This document shows, in pieces, positions 1-8,003 of a stretch of 20,970 nucleotides of DNA. Location of the stretch: NCBI GenBank assembly GCA_025399215.1, contig MU621378.1, forward strand, positions 1 through 20,970, read 5' to 3'. Below the pieces are notes generated by a model that saw only the letters and a program-made list of their open reading frames with translations, was not told where the DNA came from and did no database searches. Position numbers and translations under genes: made by a program. The number at the start of each line of letters is the position of its first letter. The stretch's first letter is position 1. This stretch comes from Globomyces pollinis-pini (taxonomy: Eukaryota; Chytridiomycota; Chytridiomycetes; Rhizophydiales; Globomycetaceae).

Positions 1-5
1 ACAAG

Positions 6-69
6 CCTGTAAACTCATCCTCTAATGTAGTTTTGCAGCCCTGCAAAGTCAAGTTTGCAGGTTTACAGG
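6..69. repeat. Nested inverted repeats at left edge
   Basis: CCTGTAAAC (6-14) is matched by its reverse complement GTTTACAGG (61-69). Inside them TTTGCAG (32-38) faces CTGCAAA (41-47), and a second TTTGCAG (54-60) can pair with the same CTGCAAA. Two alternative hairpins are therefore possible. I see no gene here; the function is unknown. Confidence 0.6.
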
Positions 70-114
70 GTAAAGGCAGGGCTGTTATATACTACTAATC
101 AGCAAACCCAGTAG

Positions 115-153
115 CTAACCCTAACCTCGCTAACGCAAACCCTAACCCTAACC
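115..153. repeat. Interstitial telomere-like repeats (CCCTAA type)
   Basis: CTAACCCTAACC at 115-126 and AAACCCTAACCCTAACC at 137-153 are short runs of the C-rich strand of the TTAGGG telomere repeat, separated by a degenerate stretch. On the minus strand the open frame from the neighbouring decayed element ends in this repeat, with its TAG stop formed by it. The run is too short to be an actual chromosome end. It is better read as an interstitial or subtelomeric remnant. Confidence 0.7.
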
Positions 154-849
154 TCTAATATCATTTGTAAGTCTTAAATGGTCAACCAGTTCTTTAAACC
201 CTCTAGCTAAAATGAAATCATTCATATTGAACGTCAATAAAGGGCGAATGTAAATTGAATCTTCATTTACTATTGTTGAATCATTAACAATTTGTTTTTC
301 AATGTCTGAAAAGGGACCGTTAATATATGACGATGTTTGCAACTCTAAGCTACCGTTTGTAGCAGCTTTTAAGTTCACCAATAAAGGCCACAATTCGCCC
401 ATTGCTGTGTCAGAATAACTAAAATTAGGGGTTACTAAAATACCTTCTACTATAATCAATAGTAATATCTCTTCCACAACTAAAAAGGTATGCATAATCT
501 TTAAATAATTCAGAAAGGTATTCACTGTATTGTGAGAATAACCATGCAGTACCCAAGTCACCCAGTTGGGTTGACATTCTCCACCCCAACGATCCACTTC
601 ATTGTTTGAATAACAATGCAGTACCCAAGTCACCCAGTTGGGTTGACATTCTCCACCCCAACGATCCACTTCATTGTTAGAATTACCATGCAGTACCCAA
701 GTCACCCAGTTGGGTTACCATTCTCCACCCCAAAGATCCACTGCATTGTTTGAATAACCATAAAGGACCCAAGTCACCCAGTTTAGAGGAGTAGCAAAGG
801 GCGCCCACAACGTGAAAGAAAAGCTGCGCCACACGCTAAGTTTTTCAAT
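148..849 (-). pseudogene. Decayed ORF with 24-residue repeats, possibly RNase H-derived
   Basis: The minus-strand frame that carries the gag and protease remnant upstream (850-1215) stays open through this segment apart from a TAA at 715-717. It encodes three and a half copies of a 24-residue repeat (core TWVLHGNSNNEVDRWGGECQ), then about 120 non-repeated residues ending at the TAG at 148-150. The unique part contains SDTAMGELWPLLVNLKAA, which loosely resembles the AELWALL helix of RNase H-like domains. The repeat core W-V-L-x-G-x-S-N-N loosely resembles the first strand of a retroelement RNase H (W-x-L-x-V-D-G-S-x-N), but the catalytic Asp is missing. A QTSS stands where a TDS would be expected. 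No ATG start is present. I infer a dead retroelement tail; the RNase H link is weak. Confidence 0.35.
536..783. repeat. 72-bp tandem repeat, 3.4 copies
   Basis: Units start at 536, 608, 680 and 752 with an exact period of 72 bp. The first three are complete and the last breaks off near 783. Units 1 and 2 are almost identical; units 3 and 4 have more substitutions. Because 72 is a multiple of three, the minus-strand reading frame is kept through every copy and gives a 24-residue protein repeat. The GGTTGACA to GGTTACCA change in unit 3 creates a TAA on the minus strand (715-717). There is no spacer variation, so this is not a CRISPR-like array. Confidence 0.9.
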
Positions 850-1215
850 TCAGTCAACTTTTTTCTTTAGGGTTACTGAGGAGCTTCTAGTTTCTTGGGC
901 CAGGTCTAGTCCGATTACGTTTGCAGAACTTCCCGAGTCTACTAGGATGTGCCTCTGCCGAGATTCGGTCTATTGTACGTTAAAAATATCCGCCTGAAAG
1001 GTGAATGTTTTTGACGAAATTGTGCTGGCATACTTAAGTACTTGTACTGCAGTTAATTTGGCTTTCTTGGACCCTTCTGCTTCCTTGCATACGGCTCGTA
1101 CCACCTTACTTTTTTCTAGTTCCTCATTGAGTTGTGCGAGTTGTCTGTCTTTGTCCCTGAGCAACGTTTCCAGTGTTGCTAGTTTGCGTAGCACTTCTGC
1201 ATTAGTTGAGTCCAT
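850..1215 (-). pseudogene. Retroelement relic: gag-like coiled coil plus aspartic protease
   Basis: The minus strand opens with an ATG at 1213-1215 and an 81-residue reading that begins MDSTNAEVLRKLATLETLLR. It is a charged heptad-rich segment typical of gag N-termini. It stops at a TAG (970-972). Directly after it, in the same frame, come about 39 residues with ILVDSGSSANVIGLDLAQE. This is the retropepsin active-site region (DSG at 931-939, followed by a hydrophobic strand) as found in Ty3/Gypsy-type elements. A TGA at 850-852 ends it. The capsid, zinc knuckle, reverse transcriptase and integrase expected for a full element are absent, so this is a heavily deleted and stop-interrupted copy. 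The family call rests on the DSG segment only. Confidence 0.65.
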
Positions 1216-1374
1216 TTGTTGTTATTTTTTGTTTTAAAAGTCAAATGTAGAATTGTCGTGTAAGATAATTAGGGTCACGTCTGTGATTGAGTGTTATCAA
1301 TTGTACTTGATTATTTCGAAGAGCTGAACATCCAACTCTAACCCATCGGGTGTGTTGGCAAATCTGAGCATGGG

Positions 1375-1424
1375 TGAGAGAAAAGTACGGTTCGTACTTA
1401 GGGTTGATTCGTACTTTTCTCTCA
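1375..1424. repeat. 15-bp perfect inverted repeat (hairpin)
   Basis: TGAGAGAAAAGTACG (1375-1389) is followed, after a 20-nt loop, by its exact reverse complement (1410-1424). The loop contains TTAGGG. It lies upstream of the gag-like start on the minus strand, so it may sit in the leader or LTR of the decayed element. No second LTR copy is visible in the window. Confidence 0.75.
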
Positions 1425-1500
1425 TTTTCTGCATTTTTTTTCAAACAATTCTACGAAGAAATTTCAAAGATGAAAATATTCATATCCTTGTATGAAGTAA

Positions 1501-1655
1501 GTAAAATTCTAATGGATTGAATTGATACGGAACTGGAAGATAAAGGGCTTTAGTATACTTTAACAAACTTAACCTCACAGCTTATATAAAATTTGGTATA
1601 CTTTAAACACGTAAAGTTCTAATGGATTGAATTGATACGGAACTGGAAGATAAAG
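1501..1655. repeat. 45-bp direct repeat, 110 bp apart
   Basis: The 45-bp block at 1501-1545 recurs at 1611-1655 with one mismatch (A/G at the sixth base). The intervening DNA also repeats a TATACTTTAA(A)CA element. It lies just beyond the 3' end of the broken two-exon ORF at 1698-2335. It looks like a segmental duplication in noncoding DNA. Confidence 0.8.
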
Positions 1656-1697
1656 TAAGAATCTTGTGCAAGCCATTTTACTAATGGCTTGCCATTC

Positions 1698-2335
1698 TTA
1701 CTTCTTGGAACGAGCGTAATGTTGCCTCGTGTATTGTTTTTCTCCATAACCCAATGTACGCGACTCTGCATCTTGTGGATCAAATTGACCAGACCCACGT
1801 TCTTGTTGAATTAAAGTATCCGCTACTTCAAGACGAGCTTGAGTAGCACGATGGTGTGCTGGAATGGCCTCCAAAGGTTCACAGTAAACATAAAAAGGAA
1901 ACGTCAAAATAACTTCCTGAACATGATCATTCTAAAACATTTAAACAATAAAATATCGAAACTTACTACTGCTTGATTGTTTGATATCTTCATCCTTTTT
2001 TGTCTGCCCCCGATTCCTTTAAAGCTATTGGACCAGCATTTTGTAATACATTCAATAAGTTTTTCATCATTATCTACCAATATGAATTTTGTTTGAGCAT
2101 CTTTGTTAGCTAATTGGATATATAAACCATCTGCATTAATCCATTTTTTTACACTTATGACCTTATTTTTACGTGAACCTTTTGAGACATGTTGATAAAC
2201 TGTTACTCCTTCTTAAAGTGTTGGTTTTACGATTTGCTTTATTTTCAACTCAATTATCCCTTTTAAGGCAGCCAAGCCTAACTCGGTAATTAAAGTCAAA
2301 ATTAATGATCTTTTCATTCCAAACCTTGCGTCCAT
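1698..2335 (-). pseudogene. Broken two-exon ORF, unknown protein
   Basis: The reading starts at an ATG (2333-2335), MDARFGMKRSLILTLITELG, and meets an in-frame TAA at 2213-2215 (codon 41). It resumes in the same frame for 82 codons. A 35-nt GT-AG intron (1932-1966, donor GTAAGT) leads in phase 0 to exon 2 (1698-1931), which ends with QYTRQHYARSKK and a TAA at 1698-1700. The uninterrupted frame on both sides of the single stop, plus a good intron, suggests a recently disabled gene, or an upstream exon I have not found. The protein is basic, with no membrane segment or motif I recognise. I cannot assign a family. Confidence 0.45.
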
Positions 2336-2385
2336 TCATTAACGGTTTTCCAGCGCGAATATTTTGATATAGAAGTTTATTTTAT

Positions 2386-2560
2386 TCATTTTTTTCTCGT
2401 TTTTTTTGTTTTTTGAATTGTTTTTGGTTTGTTGTTTAATTTCATTGCTTTTTGAGATGGGTTGTTTATCTTGGCTTTCTTTCCCATGTTGTTTTTTTGA
2501 ATTGCATTCTTTAGGGTTCTTACTTCTTTTTCTAACTTTTGATTAACCCTAACCCTAGGA
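2386..2560 (-). other. Lysine-rich coding-like fragment in T-rich DNA
   Basis: On the minus strand an open frame runs from the telomere-like repeat (near 2557) to a TGA at 2386-2388. It reads QKLEKEVRTLKNAIQKNNM, a short coiled-coil-like heptad, followed by a tail very rich in Lys, Asn and Thr (MGKKAKINNPSQKAMKLNN and on to TRKK). Only one internal ATG (2485-2487) is present, giving 33 residues. The plus strand is simply T-rich, so the lysine content may be a by-product of composition. It could be a detached 5' piece of the broken ORF at 1698-2335, which starts about 50 bp further on. Confidence 0.2.
2544..2557. repeat. Short telomere-like repeat
   Basis: TAACCCTAACCCTA is two and a third units of the CCCTAA repeat in the same orientation as the run at 115-153. 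It stands alone, 5' (on the minus strand) of the lysine-rich fragment. Confidence 0.6.
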
Positions 2561-4401
2561 ATTTTATTAAATAAGTTTATATGATTTGAGTTCTCTTAAA
2601 GTGGAACGAATCAATGTTCTGTTGAAAGAATATAAGTGATTTGAAAAATATATTAGATAATAAACTTAAAAGCATAATGCTTTTCGCGTCAAAGCAGATT
2701 ATTAGGTGGTAAATATTCTTTAACCTAAAAGTAGAAAAAGCATGCTTATTTACTTTTCAAGGTTCTGGTTATATATCCCTAAAAGAGTGTTTCTCTAAAA
2801 CATACGAGCCTGCAATGCAACACGAAAAGATCTAATGAAAATCTACCTCCTCTCTAAGCCGCTCACCTACTGAAGACACAACAACCGAGCCAACAAGAGT
2901 GTCTCTCAGCACTCAACCCATACCAGGTATGGGATTATGCATTGATTTGAATTATTTGGTAATAAAATGAGACTTCTAAACAAACAGTTGTAACTGCATC
3001 TGTGTAAAGTTAATAGAGCAAATGACTATTGTACAAAAACGTTGCGGAAAAGATAAATCCACGATTAACCAAATCTTAAACGATTATAGGTAATTAAATG
3101 AAAGTTATCCGATTTTTTACCTTTTCACATAGCTTGAAAGTATCCATTTATCCATCCATTGCTGAAGAGATTCATCACCTTGTTACATATATTTTCAGGT
3201 TTTTTCGCGAAGTTATCAATAACTCAAGTGTAAATTTACAAAAAAAAATACAATATTTGATTCGGGTTTAAACATATTGAAAATTGTATATTTGGTACGT
3301 TCAGCAATATACATATAGATTTTCAACTAATTTGCTTATCGTATCTAAAAAATTGATTTTTAAGCAGCTGAGCAGTATTACTTAGAACCATTCTTTTGAT
3401 TTACTTTAAACTAAAATAACATAAAATACTATTCTTTTGGTATTTATGCAAAGACATTGCAAACCTAATCGTTTTCGAATTCATTCTTTATTTTCGTGTC
3501 GAGATTGTTATGTTATGCTACATAATCTATCAGAAAGACTAGGTAGGGTTAAATAATTATTACATATAAGACATTGGTACACTTTTTACATGTTTATTTA
3601 TGCAATCTACCAAAATTATTATATATCTTGTTTACATAGTGCATCAATACAGATTTACATAGTGCATCAATACAGACTCTGGCTTGTTGCTCCTAATAAC
3701 TTGCCTCTCGTTTCTTCTTTGCTGTATAGTGGAACGAGATATTTACAGCTTCGTGCATAGGCATTAAATATTTCCACGACGATTGAAAGCTTCTTTTTCA
3801 ATTTATTTGGAAAAGTGGTAGTACTTTCGATTGCTTGTTATGGGTTTGATTTTCCGACTTCGGCAAAATAAAAGGGCGAAATTAGTTATAAATCAATTTG
3901 TTCGTGATGGATTTCAGCCATAATCAATTCAAGACACTGCCATGTAACGTTAGCACATAATTTTAAAATAATTGAAATATGCGATAGAGTAGCTTATTAG
4001 TATAGTATTTACTATTTCAAGTAATAAAATTTCAAGATTATAGTACGAGGCATGAAAAGAATCTTTGAGTATACTTTTACCATGTGCTTGATGTTTATTA
4101 TATATAATTAGAGGTTAGTCAGCTGAAGATACGATTTTCTTCAGTTGTAAAAATGGCGAGGGAACTGCTAGACATGATGGCTCTACTAAATCAAAGGTAC
4201 TGTGCTGCGTTCGTCATCAATTATTAAGCTCAGTAAGTTTAAACTACTAAAGATAGAGATCTGTTATGTGTACAGATCATCCAGTCTAACCAGTAAGACG
4301 CTATGAAGTCCCCAAACGAAGTGAATAACTCTGAATCACTACTGAATTGGATATATCCTTCATAAACTGGTTCAATGATTAAGATTCAATAAAAGTTTAT
4401 T
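2561..4401. other. AT-rich intergenic stretch without recognisable gene
   Basis: About 1.8 kb with no long ORF, no tRNA-like B box and no family motif on either strand. It holds a 17-bp palindrome, CCCATACCAGGTATGGG (2917-2933), at the end of a locally more GC-rich 120-bp patch (about 2810-2935), and a perfect 23-bp tandem duplication (3631-3653 and 3654-3676). The right end is the 3' flank of the sugar transporter. An AATAAA on the minus strand (4396-4401) directly follows that gene's stop codon and may be its poly(A) signal. Confidence 0.5.
3631..3676. repeat. Perfect 23-bp tandem duplication
   Basis: The 23 bases at 3631-3653, beginning TTTACATAGTGCATCAAT, are repeated without change at 3654-3676. 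Perfect identity points to a recent slippage or template-switch event. No coding context is seen. Confidence 0.9.
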
Positions 4402-5987
4402 TTATGCATCTTTTATGCTGTTTTTCACTTTGAATTCAATACTAGATTTGACTGGATCAAATGCTGATGGATCTTCAAATGTGGTCTCAATTTGTTCCAA
4501 AGTCAATCCACAAGTCTCAGGAAAGTACTTATAGTAAATCCCAACTGCTAATACATCCACTGCACAGAAAAATCCAAAAAATTTCCATCCCAATGCTTTT
4601 GCCCCATTTGTCATGATAAAATTTTGCAAAAAACTACTTTTAGATCAATATTGAATACCTAAGACCATTGATTGCAAGTTGTTCAAATGCCATTCCAGTT
4701 GCCCTTGATTTGTACGGTAGAATCTCCACACAATACAAAGATTGCAGTGGTGTATAACAAAATGCGTATCCAACAGAGAAGACTTGTATAAAGAAAAATG
4801 CCGTTATTCCCCACAATGCAACTTGAGTAGCTTCGTAAATCCCACAAAAGACTGTCAATCCAAGCATAGCAAAGCCAGTTGAAGTACCACCAAGCATCCA
4901 TTGTGCACGACGATCTCTAGTATCACCTAGACCAGCACCAATGAATCCAAACACAGCACCTATAGTTAATTTATTGTTGTATACCAAAAATTTGAGTGAT
5001 AACATTAAAAAGAAGCGTTTTTGAAACATCATCTTTTTCTACTCCAAAATAAGGTGTGATTTGAGGTAGATAGTACGACGATACGGCATTTCCTGCATAT
5101 TGCGTAAAAAATCCAACGCATAGTAATAGAAATACTCTGTATCGAAGTGGCCCAGTGAGAAACAATTGTCCAAAGTGATTACTAGTTGTTTTATTGTCAT
5201 CAATGGCGTCTTGGATCTCCATCATTTGAGTCTTAATGATTGGATCCGTTTCATCACCATCAGCATGATACTTCACAAAAAAAGATTTCGCTTCTTCAGT
5301 CCTACCATTTGCCATAAGCCATCTTGGAGATTCGGGAATGAAGATACAACCTATCAAGACTATTCCAGAAAAAATACATTGCATTAAAAGTGGAAGTTCC
5401 CAGGCCAAATCAGTATCGTCATTTGCTAAGGTGTAGGTAAGAATAGCAGCGGGTATTGATCCAACAGACCAACCAGTATTGTAGGCAGCGCCAGCTCTTC
5501 CCCGAAATACAGGATGAGCGATTTCAACAACATCTATAGTTAGCGATTCTGTCATACAGGTTGGGGCTGAAGTAGTAACAAAGACAACTCCAAATCCAAT
5601 TAAAAATCTACCAATAGTAAAATAAGTAATGTCTTTTGGTAAAACTTCCAAAAATGCACCACCAATAATTATCACGGAGCCAAGAGCCATTGCTCTGACT
5701 CTTCCTAAGTAGTTTGCAATTGGACCAACAAAGAATGTTCCACATACGGATCCAATTTGAAGAATACCAATGATCCATGCTAAAAAATTTGGGTCTTTCT
5801 CGATAGAAATTTCACCAAATCTTCGAATGAACGGTTTCATTACCAATATAGGGCCAATAAGAGATAAGTCATATCTACATGTAAACCCAGAAGAATAATA
5901 CCCATTAATAGCAGAATTGATGAATGCAATAAATGAAGCAAAATAGAGTTTCAAGAACCCTTTATTCCACATATTAATATTCTTCAT
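4402..5987 (-). CDS. MFS sugar transporter (lactose permease/hexose transporter type), 5 exons
   Basis: Spliced CDS: complement(join(4402..4633, 4659..4959, 4985..5533, 5558..5874, 5902..5987)), 494 residues, a normal length for the fungal sugar porter family. Family motifs read through the junctions: NGYDLSLIGPI in helix 1, GRFLIGFG, APTYVVEIAHPVFRG (the conserved AP-Y-EI-P-RG block), PESPRWLMANGRTEEAK, ILPYKSRATGMA and a C-terminal GLTLEQIE. About 12 hydrophobic segments fit a plasma-membrane importer. The four introns are only 27, 24, 25 and 25 nt. The first two (5875-5901 and 5534-5557) are multiples of three without stops, so an unspliced reading carries 9 and 8 extra residues inside conserved blocks. 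It sits 3' of three GH5 genes, so mannan-derived sugars are a likely substrate. That is inference; sequence does not fix the sugar. Confidence 0.9.
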
Positions 5988-6297
5988 GTTAAAATAATGA
6001 CAATTGTTGTGGATCTAAATATGTGTTTATATAGAGTATATAAGCACATATCAGTTGACATCAGTCGAACATTTAGATTTGGCGGATGCCTCACGTTGTT
6101 TACATTCTTGTGGTCTTTTGTGACACGTTAAACTATCAGAAGATCAGAGCCTCCCCGTGACACACCGCCTAAACACCAATTTTGAGTTGTCCGCAAATTT
6201 TGTGTCTCATTGACATTAGACTGTTCATAATTAATCAAATAACTAGAAATTAAAAAGCAATAAAGTTATAAGGCAGATCTTTATTTGTGCAATACCA
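5988..6297. promoter_or_regulatory. Intergenic: transporter promoter and mannanase 3' end
   Basis: 310 bp between the transporter start (5987) and the stop of the next minus-strand gene (6298). On the minus strand an AATAAA at 6280-6285, 12 nt past the upstream gene's stop, is a likely poly(A) signal. The half nearer the transporter contains GGCGG (near 6080) and CCTCCCCGTG (near 6150), GC-rich islands in AT-rich DNA of the kind bound by zinc-finger regulators. No specific site can be assigned. Confidence 0.35.
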
Positions 6298-7590
6298 TCA
6301 AATAAATGACTTCGCTAGCATTTTACTACAAAAGGAAGAAAGAAATGTTTCAATTCCAGGTTCGTTCTTGCAGAATTCATAAGTGGGGGGATTCGCAGGT
6401 TTACAGGATTGACCAAACGAATTTGACAGCATGACCCATGATAAAGCTCCACCAGCACCTTGGTCCAAAACGACTTTTTGAAACTTGGGATAAGAACGAA
6501 TTCTAAGTTGAGGATCAGTAACGCCATACTCTCCAATATAGAAAGGTTTCTGAAGCTGTTTAGATATCTTCATATGATCAATAAACCAATTTTGAGTGTT
6601 TTCTATAAACAAATCCTCTTTAAAGGTACTAGTCCATTGGTTCATGTATGAGTGGATTCCCAAAACGTTAATATTTGGTAAATTAGAAATTGCCACAAAG
6701 TCAAGACCACTAGATCCATCATAAACATTTGAGTATACTTCGGGGTAGAAGTAGCCATGATTGAAGAAACCCTCATCCCCAGTACCAATCAAATGCTTTG
6801 TATCAACCAATCGAGTGTAGTCAGACATTTCTTTAAACCAGTTGGTAATATATTCAACCTTGCAATCACCTCCCTGAGGGAACTTGCCGTCCCTATTACT
6901 TCCAACACAACGTGGTTCATTCATTAGTTCAACAATCATAATAGTAGGATCATCTTTGTAAGCAAGACCTGAATAGACACTGACGCGATTCAAAGCATGA
7001 GAAACCCAGTTTTTAAATTGTGCCTTTATCTTTGGGTTCTTAAAAAACTCCAAATGACCCTTTGAATTCGATAAGCGGTCCACATATACATCCGCTCCTC
7101 CAAATTCGGCCCAATTTTGTGCCAGAGTAACAATCAGTTTAACACCATGTCTTTTTGCAGAGTCCAGTACATAATCAAATCTACCGAGCCCAGTTTCCTC
7201 ATTATCGTTAAAGTACATTTGACCAGTTTTCGGATCGATATCTTGAAACCAATAAGTCTTCGACCCAATAATCACTTCTCCACCTGGATAGGTTTTCCCA
7301 TCACAAAAGAGCCAAGTACGAACCACGCTCGTTTTAAGCTCTGCAGCATCTTGAAAAAACGAATCAACATCTTCTTTTGGGAGATAAAAGAGGGAATAAG
7401 AATTAATTCCACCAAAATAAAATGGTTCACCACCAATGGTAAACTTGTCACCGCTCGTCTGTACAAATGCTGACATTTGTTCGCTATTGAGAACACTATT
7501 TACTTTCAAAGCAGAATCGATAGTAACATTTCTTTCCAATAAGCGTATTCCCGCTGAAAAAGTACCAACAAGAAAAAGGAGAAATTTCAT
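6298..7590 (-). CDS. Secreted GH5 endo-beta-1,4-mannanase-like enzyme (GH5_7-like), single exon
   Basis: An intact 430-residue ORF without introns. A hydrophobic N-terminus (MKFLLFLVGTFSAG) looks like a secretion signal. It is followed by FYFGGINSYSLFY and VVRTWLFCDG (R91), both typical of the fungal GH5 mannanase barrel. The proposed acid/base Glu is E225 in ELMNEPRC and the nucleophile is E354 in YIGEYG. H313-Y315 (GIHSY) forms the usual substrate-binding strand. The family cleaves internal beta-1,4-mannosidic bonds of mannans outside the cell. It is divergently arranged with the plus-strand GH5 gene (start 8004; 413 bp between starts). A paralogue lies at 9647-10964. The GH5 and retaining-catalysis call is firm; the exact polymer is inferred. 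Confidence 0.92.
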   Translation of the reverse strand: MKFLLFLVGTFSAGIRLLERNVTIDSALKVNSVLNSEQMSAFVQTSGDKFTIGGEPFYFGGINSYSLFYLPKEDVDSFFQDAAELKTSVVRTWLFCDGKTYPGGEVIIGSKTYWFQDIDPKTGQMYFNDNEETGLGRFDYVLDSAKRHGVKLIVTLAQNWAEFGGADVYVDRLSNSKGHLEFFKNPKIKAQFKNWVSHALNRVSVYSGLAYKDDPTIMIVELMNEPRCVGSNRDGKFPQGGDCKVEYITNWFKEMSDYTRLVDTKHLIGTGDEGFFNHGYFYPEVYSNVYDGSSGLDFVAISNLPNINVLGIHSYMNQWTSTFKEDLFIENTQNWFIDHMKISKQLQKPFYIGEYGVTDPQLRIRSYPKFQKVVLDQGAGGALSWVMLSNSFGQSCKPANPPTYEFCKNEPGIETFLSSFCSKMLAKSFI

Positions 7591-8003
7591 AGCAAGTTTA
7601 GTAAACCGAACTTCACTTTTATGTTATTAAAGATTTCTGCTCTTTGACATATCAGCTGAATTTACATGTTGTTTTCCATACGTCTGGATTTCCGATATGG
7701 CGGTCGCGAAGACCGCCCGGCAATCATCAGCAGAAATATAGATAACAGCTGATCAACTTCTTTGACTAAAATATGAGCCAGGTGACTTTTAGTATCTTTG
7801 GAGAATCATCAATGTTTAGGTCACACCATTTGGCAAGAGTGGCAAATTGAACTATGGCAAATAAAGTGACTGAATCACCTGACTGAACAGGGATCCAAAT
7901 CAAAGGACATAATATGTCCTTATGCCCTTTTACGATGTAATACAATTCAGGTTATTTAATATTAGAATATCAAATCGTATCTTCTGAATTTCAAATTAAG
8001 AGC
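7591..8003. promoter_or_regulatory. Divergent promoter of two GH5 genes
   Basis: 413 bp separate the starts of two divergent GH5 genes. Visible elements are GGCGGTC-GCGAA-GACCGCC (7699-7717), a GC-rich inverted repeat that reads as CGG-N9-CCG; the 12-mer CAGGTGACTTTT (7779-7790) and GTGACTGAATCACCTGAC (7866-7883), both with counterparts upstream of the third GH5 gene; and the perfect palindrome AAGGACATAATATGTCCTT (7903-7921), 82 bp before the plus-strand ATG. Fungal Zn2Cys6 regulators commonly bind inverted CGG triplets, so common control of the pair is plausible but unproven. Confidence 0.45.

Noticed and set aside
536..783. CRISPR-like array from regular direct repeats
   Set aside because: The 72-bp units are contiguous, with no unique spacers, and the genome is eukaryotic. 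It is a tandem repeat.
148..1215. Stop-codon reassignment (alternative genetic code) to explain in-frame stops
   Set aside because: All three stop types occur in the broken frames, while the five intact genes here end on normal stops and have no internal ones after splicing.
1375..1424. The hairpin as a transcription terminator
   Set aside because: Stem-loop terminators are not the normal means of ending Pol II transcription in fungi, and no gene ends here.
1241..1444. A 67-residue minus-strand ORF upstream of the gag-like start
   Set aside because: It covers the hairpin and leader-like DNA, shows no motif, and is best seen as the noncoding flank of the decayed element.
2561..4401. tRNA, rRNA or other RNA genes in the gene-poor stretch
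   Set aside because: I looked for B-box-like GGTTCRANNC, cloverleaf arms and conserved rRNA segments and found none.
7272..7496. Extra ORFs antisense to or in other frames of the GH5, ABC and NRPS genes
   Set aside because: They overlap strongly supported genes, lack family motifs and have shadow-type composition.
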